Source: Cymbomonas tetramitiformis
Lineage: Eukaryota; Chlorophyta; Pyramimonadophyceae; Pyramimonadales; Pyramimonadaceae
Direction of reading: 5' to 3'
Assembly: GCA_001247695.2 (NCBI GenBank)
Contig: LGRX02029268.1
Location: 1-46,826, forward strand
DNA: 46,826 bases
The translations under genes were made by a program, and so were the position numbers. Under the pieces are notes generated by a model that saw only the letters and a program-made list of their open reading frames with translations, did no database searches and was not told where the DNA came from. Below, in pieces: positions 29,600-40,200 of the stretch. Positions within the stretch are counted from its first letter, which is position 1; each line of letters begins with the position of its first letter.

Positions 29600-31025
29600 A
29601 CCCACGCTTAGGTACATCGCGATGTACCTAACTATACGTGTACGTTTAATGCCGCGGTGAGCCAAATTCTCGACGCGGGGTCGTGTGGCCCATTTCAGGC
29701 GTTGATGGCATGTCCCTGTTGGTCCTGAAGCATTTGGTTTATGGTATTTAGCTCAATACGATAGTCTAGGCAGGTCATCGATATTGACAAATTTCAGAAA
29801 ATGTACATTTTCAAAACTCCGAAAATCTTAGGTACATCCCTTAGGTACATCGCGTTTGATGCATGTGTACGACCGCTGAATGATGAATATCGATGCACAT
29901 TTGTTACAATGGTATTTAACACCCCTTAGGGCAGTTGTAATTTCAGGGGTTTGCACTTAAACACCCAAGCACGCCTTCACTCGACACGCGGTTGTAGGCA
30001 CCTAAAACTGATCCCACACTAATTGGATAGTGACATAGTTCAAAGGGAGTACCGTAAGGCATAATTTCAGCAAAGCATGCATACGGTAGTGCATACATCT
30101 ATCTAGGAAGCCAAAGCGCTAACGGTATGGTAATGTTACAATGGTTTGAACGAGAAATAACATGATTCTGCACCTTAGACGCATAATAAAAAGGTCGGGA
30201 GTACGCGTTCACCATGCTAAAATAATAGTGTTTAAATGTTACATAAATAATTCCCGAAGTCAATTCAAGCTGCAATAAAAAAAAAATCTGACGAAAATTC
30301 TGTCCCCGACTAATGAGGTACAAATAGATAGACGCTTGATTTTCTCTCCAAAAGCTTAAAAAACAAAATCTAAAGATATATTTGGCTGTAAGCTAAAGAC
30401 AAACATTTCTAATTAGGATATTTTTGGTCATTTCAGCAATTGAAATCAATAATGTAGACACGGTATCAATATCCGGTAATAACTTTCGCTTCTCAGCCAC
30501 TACTTAAAGTATGAGGCGCTCTATGTTAAAGTCGTCTCTGGGGCCATTCCTCGCGCACCTTGCTGAAAGTACGTTCACTGGTGTCAGCAGTCTGTCACCT
30601 TGAAAGTTCTTTCCCCCGAATCCCCAACAACTGCATGGGCACTGGCTCGATGAACAGCCAAGAGCTGTTTTCAAGATTAACCTGCAAAAGTTGTCATTGT
30701 TGAGTTTTCCCTTTCACTTGTCAAGGTAGGAGCAGTTGTTGATTCCACGAGAGAAAGTCCCACTCAAAAGACATTTCAGTGGTCTGCAAATACGCAAGAT
30801 GAATGACCTTCGGCAAACTTTCTGTACGCGTTTTGGCACCTATCGTGTTCACTTCACCTACAAACGTTCCGTCTTGGACGCCTTCAACTATTACGCTGGA
30901 AAGTAAATTAACAAGTAGCTTTCAGAATAACCCCACGACCAAAAATGTGAGTCTCACATGCTACCTTCCCGGACCTACTGGTAACAGTTCAAGTTGGTTT
31001 CCTACCGCGTACATTCAGAGGCACC
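29600..31025. other. Intergenic DNA with one perfect palindrome
   Basis: At 29610-29631 TAGGTACATCG is followed directly by its reverse complement. Two further TTAGGTACATC words lie at 29827-29852, so this may be a small foldback element of about 240 bp. The rest (to 31025) is AT-rich unique DNA in which I see no gene. This is the 3' flank of TIM16. Confidence 0.5.
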
Positions 31026-31641
31026 CTATGCCTGTGTGTCTTTTTTATCAGCACTTGGGGTTTCCGGGCCCAAATTGTCGTCCGTATTCGTGTCTTTGGT
31101 TGTTTGAGCATACACGTTTCCTGGTCGCACCATTTCAGCGACGTCGGGATCTAGGGTTTCCATAGCACGGAAGACCTTAGATTGCAAATAAAAAGAACCA
31201 TGCTTCTCGTTGGCCTCATACAAAGTTTGAAACTTCTGCGAGACAATGGTATGAAGTCAGCATCTTGGGGCAATCTTCTAACGTATGGGGCGTATACACC
31301 CGAAGAAGCACTTCACTTTACCTTCAGTACTTCTTCACGAGGTGTAGATCCATCAATGCCCAGGATCTGTCGAGCTTCAGCCTCGCAGATAGTCCCTTTA
31401 ACCGTCTTTGCAGCTTGCTCGGCATTCACGCCTGCCTTTTGACCATCTGTTCCAATAGGGGGCTCACCAGCTCTCAATCGAGGAAATGGAATACAGTTGA
31501 AGAAAGACAAACAAACACAACAGAATACAACAGGCGAACGCAAGAAAACTTACTGACGATGGCTTGCCTCCACGCTTGAGATCCCGCCCGAAGGAGAACC
31601 GTTCCTCCCATCACGATGAGATTCGCAAGGATTCTTCCCGC
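31026..31641 (-). CDS. PAM16: Mitochondrial import motor subunit TIM16/PAM16 (Magmas)
   Basis: TIM16 is a J-like protein of the presequence-translocase-associated motor. It sits on the matrix face of the inner membrane, binds TIM14/PAM18 and restrains its stimulation of mtHsp70. Exons 31554-31641, 31322-31470 and 31026-31235, with good GT-AG junctions. Signature blocks in order: GRILANLIVMGGTVLLRAGSQAWRQAI (N-terminal membrane-associated helix), AEARQILGI followed by TPREEVLKKFQTLYEANEK (degenerate J-like domain lacking HPD, as expected) and GSFYLQSKVFRAMETLD (the hallmark C-terminal helix). A polar tail ends the protein. The start codon is probably in a short upstream exon I could not fix; the first exon shown begins after a CAG acceptor. 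This is the only clear housekeeping gene in the window. Confidence 0.93.
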
Positions 31642-31699
31642 CTGAGACACGAGCGAGCACGCCCACCAGATCGGTTGCAAAAGTGAAAATCATCTAAGA

Positions 31700-33040
31700 T
31701 ACGTGCGTATTAGCTGTTCCATCCTGATAGTATGAGAGAACACGTTGATACAGCGAGGGGGACGGTTGAGTAAACCACTTTTTCAAAAGGTGTATGGAGG
31801 GTATCCCTCGGATGCAACGCGCAGTGCAAACCAAGGGAGGGGGAATACGCTTCTGGTCAGATAGGTCTTATCACTCGAAGCCTTTCTAGCTAACCATATA
31901 ATATCGCCTAGTATCTCTGAAAACAGGTGAAAGTTTCGGCACGGGGCACAGAGAGAGAGAGACTGTATATGTGTGCGCGCGCGTGCATCTGGACAATATA
32001 TACACAGTTGCTCCTCGCAAATGAAGATGGTATTTGTATGCGCACGTGCAGTCGTTTTTACAAAAGTTGAAACAAGAATGAGTAGCGTTTCCAAGACCAG
32101 CAAGGCACGAACAGAAAAGTTTTGAATCGCGGAAGCGGACCATGATTATGATAAGATTGCAGTCTGTACAGGAGGTGATTTCAATCTCCGAAAACGGTGA
32201 TTGCGGATGTCGCCAGCAATAGGGTGCCCTTTCAAAAGTTGTGGCTCTCTGGTTGTGATGCTTTAAGGAAATCCCTGTAGGCGCTCAAAGACGTCAGACT
32301 ATGAAAAACGTGGCTTCACAAGCGTGAGCTGCTATCCTTGTGCTGGGTCCTAAGTATTGCGCAGATGGCTGCAGAAGGCAACAAAATACCTTTAACCGAA
32401 AAAGCCTAAAAACTAGCGCCGCCTTGGGGACATACCGTAAAACACCAGTGTAGGTCGAGTGGACAACCAGACCTAACTACTCGTGACGACAATTAAAAAT
32501 CTCCTTGTCGCCTGAAGTGATCCTCGAAGTCGAAGTGGAAAAAGGAGAAATCTAGAAATCTAGGTTTTGTATGGGTTCAACGCTCATGCATTAAATTTCC
32601 ATCAGAAATTCTGGGAAGTGTAAAGCAAAGAACAAAACGATCTGATGAAATCATCATTCCGATTCGATCGATCGTGAACACGAGGGATCATAGCTCTATA
32701 CAAGTATGTACAATGTAGTATCATTCAATCGAATGATAACATTAAACTGTGGACAGACGGTCATAACAAGCATCTACGATCTAGCATGAAACGAAGACCT
32801 TCGCCACGCCATTATTGCCAGCGCATCGGCATGGGAAACGAGCTAACCACTCGACCGTTCCGCGTTTTGTCCCGCCCCACGCCCAGGGGTGACAATATAT
32901 ATTAGTATATATTTATGACACATCAGCTGAGGACTAATGACAAGTTGCGGCCACGTAGGCAGTAGTTCTAAGCTGTATTTATGGTGGAATGATGATGTGG
33001 CAACGAGGTGGCAAGAAATGCTCGGGTGGCAATGACATGG
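31700..33040. other. Upstream region of TIM16; no gene seen
   Basis: AT-rich DNA with a short GA/TG microsatellite (about 31947-31986). No coding signal with codon-like conservation. A clustered GATCGATCG motif occurs near 32660. The promoter of TIM16 must be in the first few hundred bases, but no element is recognisable. Confidence 0.4.
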
Positions 33041-33046
33041 CAAGAA

Positions 33047-33415
33047 ATATTGGGGCTAAACAACACCAATATCATGAATAATGGGGCTAAACAGCACCAA
33101 TATCATGAATATTGGGGCTAAATAGCACCAATATCGAGCTAAAAAGGCAAGTTAAAAATTACATATTACAGATAGGGTTTTGACCAGAATTCAAATATGG
33201 TCAAGGCTACAGAATTCAAAAAGTGCAAGAGCACACAAAATTAAAAAATTGTCCGAAGCCAGAAGTCCACATTCAAATGTCGGCGGGGTCAAAGGCGTGG
33301 TCAATAATAATAATAATAATATAACATTCGTTACGCTGAGAATAATGACAAAGTCATGAGTCCGCTGTCATGAGTCAAAGTCATGAGTCATGGCAACTGT
33401 CAAAGTCATGCGTCC
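33047..33415. repeat. Short tandem repeats: 30-bp unit, (AAT)n, GTCATGAGTC
   Basis: GGGGCTAAACAACACCAATA.CATGAATA occurs three times in 33050-33140. An (AAT)6-7 run is at about 33303-33322. GTCATGAGTC and CAAAGTCATG words repeat at 33345-33412. No gene. Confidence 0.75.
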
Positions 33416-34856
33416 AGGCAACTGCATAACAGAGGGATCGGGAATCATCCTCATCGGTAGCGCGCCCCGAAGGGCTCATCTAGGTCATATCAACCTAGGA
33501 AACCGCGGCAAGGCAAAACTACGAAGAGCGCTAAAAGTGCTGGATTTGGCACGCCGACAGTGTCATAGTCATCTGTGTCATCACCGATACGGCTCGACTA
33601 CTATGACTACTTCACGGTCATCAGCGCCATCTCCGATATCGACTTCGGTAGTCAGACAGTTCATTCTAGCATCTGTCATTTCCACACCTGACTTCCTAGG
33701 GGTTGTCATCACATTCTTTCAGCGGAAGCTATATCACTTCGTATTATCTTGTGTATAGCTTCACAGTTTCACGGTTGACATATGCGAGCGTAGCACCCTG
33801 TTAGTAGTGCTTCATTCACTGTGTGTGTGTTCTCACAGGTTTGCGCCCACCACCGGCCTTAGGTGGTTATTGATTACCGCCGAGTATGGCTGGCTAAAAG
33901 CCTTTATAGGGGCGCGGGGCTAAGGATCAGGGGATGAGGTTCTAGAGTGCACTAGTCACGGGGTAAGGTAGTGTGAGTGAGAGGCAAGTTTTTCCGTTGT
34001 GAGCACAATCGCTTAGGAATCAGATGGACCGGTGTAGCTAACCGCAGTCTCCGAGGCAGTACGCGCGTCAACCTCAAGCCTCACAACACGATCGCCGGCC
34101 CTCTCTCACCTTACCCTACCCCATGGCTGTGAATTTTTGACCTTTGACCCTGAATTTGAAGCCCCTGCCCTTATTTTCTATCAATTGCTCGAGTGTAAAT
34201 TTGTTTTCTCTTGACGAGATCTTTACCGTGTACTTTTTAGATCCTTGATTAGACCACATTTTGGATTTTGGTTTATTTACTAACGTGCGAGTGACCTAAA
34301 CTGCTAAAATCGCCGGCATGGCTTCGACGCCGTACCAACGGATGGCTCCAGCTAGGCTGAGAGCTCACCCAGCTGGTGCCTCCAAGAGACAATTATCAGA
34401 TATATAGTCGGGTGTGTATATATCGGATAACGGAGAATAAACCCTGAGTTAAGGGTTTCGATATCAGAACGGTAAAAGTCTCAGATTGATAAAAGAGGTA
34501 CACATAAATACTAACGGGTGTTTCTCGTCTACTGGTGACGGTCACCCAGCCTACTATAGGAAGTGACAAGTGACAGATTTTGACTGTCGGTGTGTCACAT
34601 CCAGCACACCACCTAGGGTGGTGACCGGAGCTAGTAGTGAACGAAGCAAACAAACTCCCTACTTAACTTCAGGAGGAAACTAGCACAACTGGGGGCCTGT
34701 ACTCTTGGTCAGGGCGGTCCCAGGTCACAGCAAGATTGTCAGATACTGCTGTTACTTTGCCAAAACCCTAAACATAGCTCAACTTCATAGAGCTCTTCTG
34801 CACATCTAGGAAGCTACACTATAGCTAACTCCCAGGCAGGCACGGCGTGATCAATT
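33416..34856. other. Non-coding flank of the second gag copy, LTR-like
   Basis: No supported gene. GGCTAAAAGCCTTTATAGGGGCGCG at about 33892 looks like a hairpin plus TATA-type promoter. 34598-34730 resembles 17790-17870 downstream of the split gag copy. I read this as the 3' end and possibly an LTR of the element, but no second LTR copy was found. Confidence 0.4.
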
Positions 34857-36643
34857 CTAGCCACTAGTGGTCTTCGGAGCTGTCTGCCCGGCTCGGAGCA
34901 GCGTGACTGTGAAGCAGTTGCCGGCCCCCGGGGCCGGTGATGAATCATTCGTAGAAGAAATTGACGAGTTCTCGATCACGGGAGGCTGCACTGCACCGGG
35001 GTGCTGCCAAGTGCTGCCCGACGGTGGAGCCTCGTCATCTGAAGATGAAGCCGGCGACAGCGGAGGGCCGTCCACAAACAACTCGGCAGGCGGTGGCGGC
35101 CCGGGATGCCACGGCATCGGAGCCATGTAGAGTCCCTGCCGTCTCTGCTCCCGCCGTTGGCGACGAGGCGGAATAGCACATGGCATGTCACGAACCCCGT
35201 CAGTCGGCGAAGCCTCCGCAGCCGGGACTGCCGAGCCAGTTGACGTAGCACCACCGACGGTGGACCCGTGCATGTGCGCGCACCGGCACCACCGACACCG
35301 GCAACGGCGTGCGGTGCGGCGGTGGCACAACTTACAAAGAGCGCACACACCAAGGAGGAAGTGAGGAGAGACCTCCCGAACCTCGGAATGCCGCTCCCAC
35401 AGCCGTACCGCGGCCGTGGCAGCTCAACTGAGGCATCTTCGTCGTCGTCATCGCCCGCGACATAGGTTGCGGGCTTGCACTCCACCACGCGCTCCGGCTC
35501 CCCAATCGCGGAGAGCAAATTCATGCTCGGGGCCGGCTCGTCGGGCACCAATGCAATCCCCGTGCTCTCAATGAAATCGGCAAACGTGCGGGTGACGGGA
35601 GGGCAAAAGGGGTTCGGCGGACCGGTCCACTCCTCCTCGGACTCAACCGACGCGGGCGGGGAGTGCGCGGGCGGCTCCGACACCACCGGCAAGTCGGCAG
35701 TGAAGGTGTTGACGTTGAATGTTGTAGTCCCAGCCGTGCGCGCCATCTCGGAGAACTCGGTGACGGCGGACACAAGGACCTCACCGTCCTCCTCGCAGAA
35801 CGAGCACGCGGAGAGATCGGTGAAGACCTCCGGCTTCCCGCCCGCAAGCATGCAGAGGGCGTCGAATTCCACGGGGTCGCCGTTGTCGATGGCGTGTTGG
35901 AACTTCGCGGCCAACACGGAGTTCTCGGCCTCCTCGGCGAAGGCGAAGGCCGAGAGTCCGGTCCTGCCCCCGTTCGGGCAGTCCCGGTGCCAATGCCTCG
36001 CCTTCCCCTTAGCACACACCTGATTTTGGCAGTACGGGATGGTCGCACCGCTGTCGCGGTGGAAGGCCACCTTCCTCGAGACGGATTGAGACCAATTCCC
36101 CCCTTTGGGGAGGGGTGAGGCCGCGAAGCGGGTCTTCACGCGGCGGTCCGGCTTGTCCGCGCGAGGGGTAAACCCCCGCGGAGACGGTTCGGACTCGGCG
36201 GTGACGAGGAAGGCGGCCAATTGCCGCTTCAAGTCGAGCACCATTGTCCGCAAGTCCGCGACCTCACTCGCCGCACCCGACCCATCAACGTCCTGCTCCA
36301 TGAAGTGCGTGCCGTGGGAGTACCGGTGTGCGGATGCGGCGGCGGTACCCGCCCGCACGTGCTCGCCGTAGCACTCCCGCACCCACTGCTGAATAGTGAG
36401 TAGGTCGTGGGCGGCTCGTTGGTCGTGAAGAAGCAAACGGGACACCACCGGCTGGTAGAAGGTGGCGTCGAGGGCTTTGATGAAAAGGGACTTCACGTCC
36501 TCGTCCTGGAGCGTCGACCTGGTCCTCGCAGCTTTGAGCGCGGCGTTGAAGTCCTCAATGGGCCCGTGAGGGTCCACGCCCGCAGCGATGCGGACGGCAA
36601 ACATGTCCGCTTGCCCCTGGAAGGGGTCCCCAACCGGGATCAT
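34857..36643 (-). CDS. gag: Gag protein of the second retroelement family, one frameshift
   Basis: A 555-aa frame starts at ATG 36641-36643 (MIPVGDPFQGQADMF). It holds a helical capsid-like region (residues 20-95), a CCHC-type knuckle (VCAKGKARHWHRDC, ~205-218), an EFDALCMLAGGKP helix, an acidic segment (AGDDDDEDASVEL) and a hydrophobic stretch (SLLTSSLVCALFVSCATAA) at ~430. After this the composition becomes Arg/Leu-rich, while another frame from 35348 to 34857 carries a normal-looking Pro/Ser/Asp sequence ending PKTTSG. I infer a frameshift near 35280. The split gag at 18.2/29.0 kb is a homologue. No protease, RT or integrase follows. The hydrophobic segment after Gag is unusual. Confidence 0.7.
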
Positions 36644-36837
36644 CCCATTTTACACATCTGACGAGGTTCTGAGGGTTGAATATGAGTTTTTGGCCAGTTC
36701 GTGAAGCAATTTTGCAAAATGTGACTCGTTTTCGTGGGGTACTTTGGGAGACTTCAGCAAGGCAAAACGGGGTTCGTAATCACAATTTTATTTTTAAGCA
36801 GGATTTCACTAAAGTGGTAAATATCAAGAATTTTCAT
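36644..36837. other. Short non-coding junction
   Basis: Between the gag start and the duplicated block. The left boundary of E3 should lie around here or inside the duplication. No feature recognised. Confidence 0.4.
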
Positions 36838-37265
36838 TTCAGAAATTTATCCAATACCCTCATAGTTAATGGTGTTCCAACACACTCGGCTGGTCCATTT
36901 CATGGAAGCAACTACTAATGCTGCGGCAAAAACTAGAAACCTAGTTCTTCATCCTTTGGGACCTTCCCGCTTACACGTTCCCACCTTAACCATGAACCTA
37001 ACCTGTGAGCTATCTGTGCGTACTAACTCGTTGCCATGCGGTCTTCTTCATTTTCAGAAATTTATCCAATACCCTCATAGTTAATGGTGTTCCAACACAC
37101 TCGGCTGGCCCATTTCATGGAAGCAACTACTAATGCTGCGGCAAAAACTAGAAACCTAGCTCTTCATCCTTTGGGACCTTCCCACTTACACGTTCCCACC
37201 TTAACCATGAACCTAACCTGTGAGCTATCTGTGCGTACTAACTCGTTGCCATGCGGTCTTCTTAA
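36838..37265. repeat. 215-bp tandem duplication at the 3' end of the SWIM gene
   Basis: The block starting AGAAATTTATCCAATACCC at 36841 is repeated from 37056 with only a few differences. The second copy runs into the stop codon region of the SWIM-finger gene. Each copy contains GTTCCAACACACTCGGCTGG, in which AACACACT resembles the first bases of the E1 terminus. Confidence 0.9.
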
Positions 37266-40200
37266 TCATTCTCGGAAAGTCAATGCCCCCGAGAGGATCT
37301 TCTCTTCATTCGTCAAGGTCACGTCCGGGTGCAGCGGAAGGTCGGTAGGCTTGCCCGCGATCTTCATGAATTTCGCTGGCACACGAGTGCAGCAGGCAAA
37401 CTTCAAGCAAAATTGAAATTTTGTCTCAACCCAAACTTCATTCACCAGGCGTTTGCCCATTACCGCAACGCGTGGCGCACGTGCCCCCAAAACAGGCTGT
37501 TCCACTTTCTTCCCGGTCTCCCGCGCCAAAGTTTTTTGAGTGGCACATCCTTGTTGACAAAACTTTGCCGCACAAGTTGCCTGGCGTCCAGAACCAGGGA
37601 GTACCATCCACTGACCTTGTTTCATTCCGTTGCCATTTGCCTGCACCGTGGGTGTCGGGGTAATCTGGACCGCCGCCATTTCCTTCAAAAGGTACTGGAC
37701 TTCGTTCACAGTGAAACCCGACTGCAGGTAAACCCAATTTCCAGGTGTGAACTTGGCTTCCTTCAGCACGCAACACATGTGCACGCACCAATGCACGGCG
37801 GTTCCTCGGCCACGTCTTGTCATCAATGTTTGCCAAGTCTTGCAGCTACAAGAGATGCGTTGTCTTGCCACTTGTTGCTCGTTACGTTCTCCGAAGAATA
37901 CCTCCGTGGACGCGTCGATGTAGCCGAACACAACTTGATGTGCAACTTCTTTCTTGCCATCAACGGCCACGGTGAAACTGCGATCAAGAATGCCGTTGAC
38001 AACATTTCGCCTTGAGAGCCTCGGAGTCGGGGCGCCCACCTGCAAAATGATACTTTACTATGAAATTAGGAGAACACGTTCCAAAAACAAAAAGTGTTCG
38101 TTCTAGGGTTTATAGAGTTTTAGGGTGATTCACCTGTAACACGGTGCACTTTGTTTCCCCGAGAAACAGGCTGGCAAGCATCTTGGCATGCCATGGCGGT
38201 GTGGCCAGTTGGTACATGACCTCCAGTTGAGTCCCAACACTCATCCTCGCGCCAAGTCGCTCCGTAGAATGGTAGTGCACCTCACCGAGGAACTCGACAA
38301 CGAGCTCCTTCTTCACACGCGCCGAAGTGAACCACTCCTTGTCCGCCGCGGTGCTGTTCCGGTCCGAGTCCACCAACCATTCCCAAGCAGTGCCGTCTTC
38401 GTTTCGCTTGGCAGCGATGATCGCGGGTGCCGCATCAGTCAAGTCGACTTCCACGCGCCTTTTCTTTGGGAAATGGCGTTGCGTGTCCGGGCGATGGTTG
38501 CGGGAATCCAGATGGGAAGGGGTTGTTTTCAGGTACGCCTCCTGTAACTCATTCAGCGTGTCACATGCGAAGTGACGACCTCGACGTGAAGCCTGTTCCA
38601 GTTCGCGTCTTTCTTGGTAAAGAGTTCCAGTGCGGCCATGCTCTCGTTGTTCATGTCCCCCCGCCAAGATGAATTGCAACTTGTACGACTGCTGGATGAA
38701 ACTGACCGCCGTCACGTGGAAGCACTCCGCCATGGTGACGAGTCCGCCGAACACTTTCTTCTCGCGTCCGATCAAAGGTTCCGTCAAGTTGGCACCCTTG
38801 TCAGAGAAGAAATGCAAGCAGCGCATTGCCTCTCGCTCGTAGAACGACACAAGCTGCATCAGGTTGTACTCCACGTCCTTCCTGGTTTGCTGCTCGATGA
38901 AAATGAACAAAGACTTCCGACTTTCCATGATCGTCAAGGGTGAAAGGGCTTCAAGCCAATTGTTGGTCAATCGATTGTACTCCTCCTCCTCGAAGTCGTC
39001 CTCCAGCCATTTGCAGTGATTACCCACTGCCTTCACCACGTGCAAGTCGCAATCCTCTTCGATGCATTCGCCCTCCTCATTGGTCACGCGGGTCTTCCTG
39101 CGTTGGTCGAGTGGCAGGTGCTTGTTGTAGTGTAACCGGAGTCCTGCCCAGCCACCTCCACCACTGTCCCGCACGTACCGTCGGGCACGAAGGCTTGGTT
39201 TTCCTTTCGGAAATTCCTTGGCCAGTAGCTCCTTGCTATAGATCTCGCCGTTCACATCTTCCTTGCACTTCAAGGCCAACGTATAGTCGATGCCTTCCCA
39301 TATTTTTGCTTCGTCTTCGCCTCGCTCGCCTCGGGGCAATGGGAAAGTCGCCAACTTCACGATGCCCAAGGAAGGAAAGACAGCACACACCTGTCACACA
39401 ATAAAATTAGCCTTAGATTAACAAACTCACGACTCAAACGTTACTAGGAAAAAAGGTTATCGAGGAATAGATAGCTCCAAAATGGGGAATAGAATTTTCG
39501 ATCTGTTTTTGGGGAATAGATTATATGTCACATGTAACCATGCTTAATTCAATCGAGCGCCAAAAAAATTTACAAGCAGTTTGACTAGCACACTCCCCAA
39601 CACTTCACAGCCATGGTCCGAGGACCAGGAGGAGAAAAATGTAGCATGAAGCATAATTTTTTCCACCATTCGATTCTAAAGCGTTTGTATTCATTAGGTG
39701 AATACCTTTCGTTTGAACTATCGATTGGCCCCATCCGCAACCGCATCAGCTTAGCCTTCGCGACTGCAAGCTAAGTTGGTGCGGTGTGAGATGGTTTCAA
39801 CCACTTGCGGCTTTGCATAATAGGGGTTTTCGTGAGAATCTTCTCACGAAACTTGGCAGTGATATTGTTCATATCAATATCAGTGCACCCTCAAGAGCAT
39901 ATGGCAAGCCGTTGAGTATATTAAAGACGGCCGCGTGCTGGCATGATGCCTTTTGGGTTTGAAACCCAAACCCAAGCATGCCAAACAGCGAAGGGCTTCC
40001 CGTGAGTTCCAGCGCACGTAACTTTGCAAAATATATTGATAAGATGCATATATTTCACTTTTCTGAAGTGCAAGGTTTGCGATAGCTTGTGCGCGAAGTT
40101 AACATATCATTTCTTTGACCCAGATTTATGAGTTTGTATATCACGCTAAAATCTGTGTCAAAGAAATAGTAATACCATTTTGTGCACAGACTTTCTTAGA

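Noticed and set aside
33390..33758. 122-aa plus-strand frame
   Set aside because: No recognisable motif, low-complexity codons and repeat-bearing start; more likely part of the retroelement flank.
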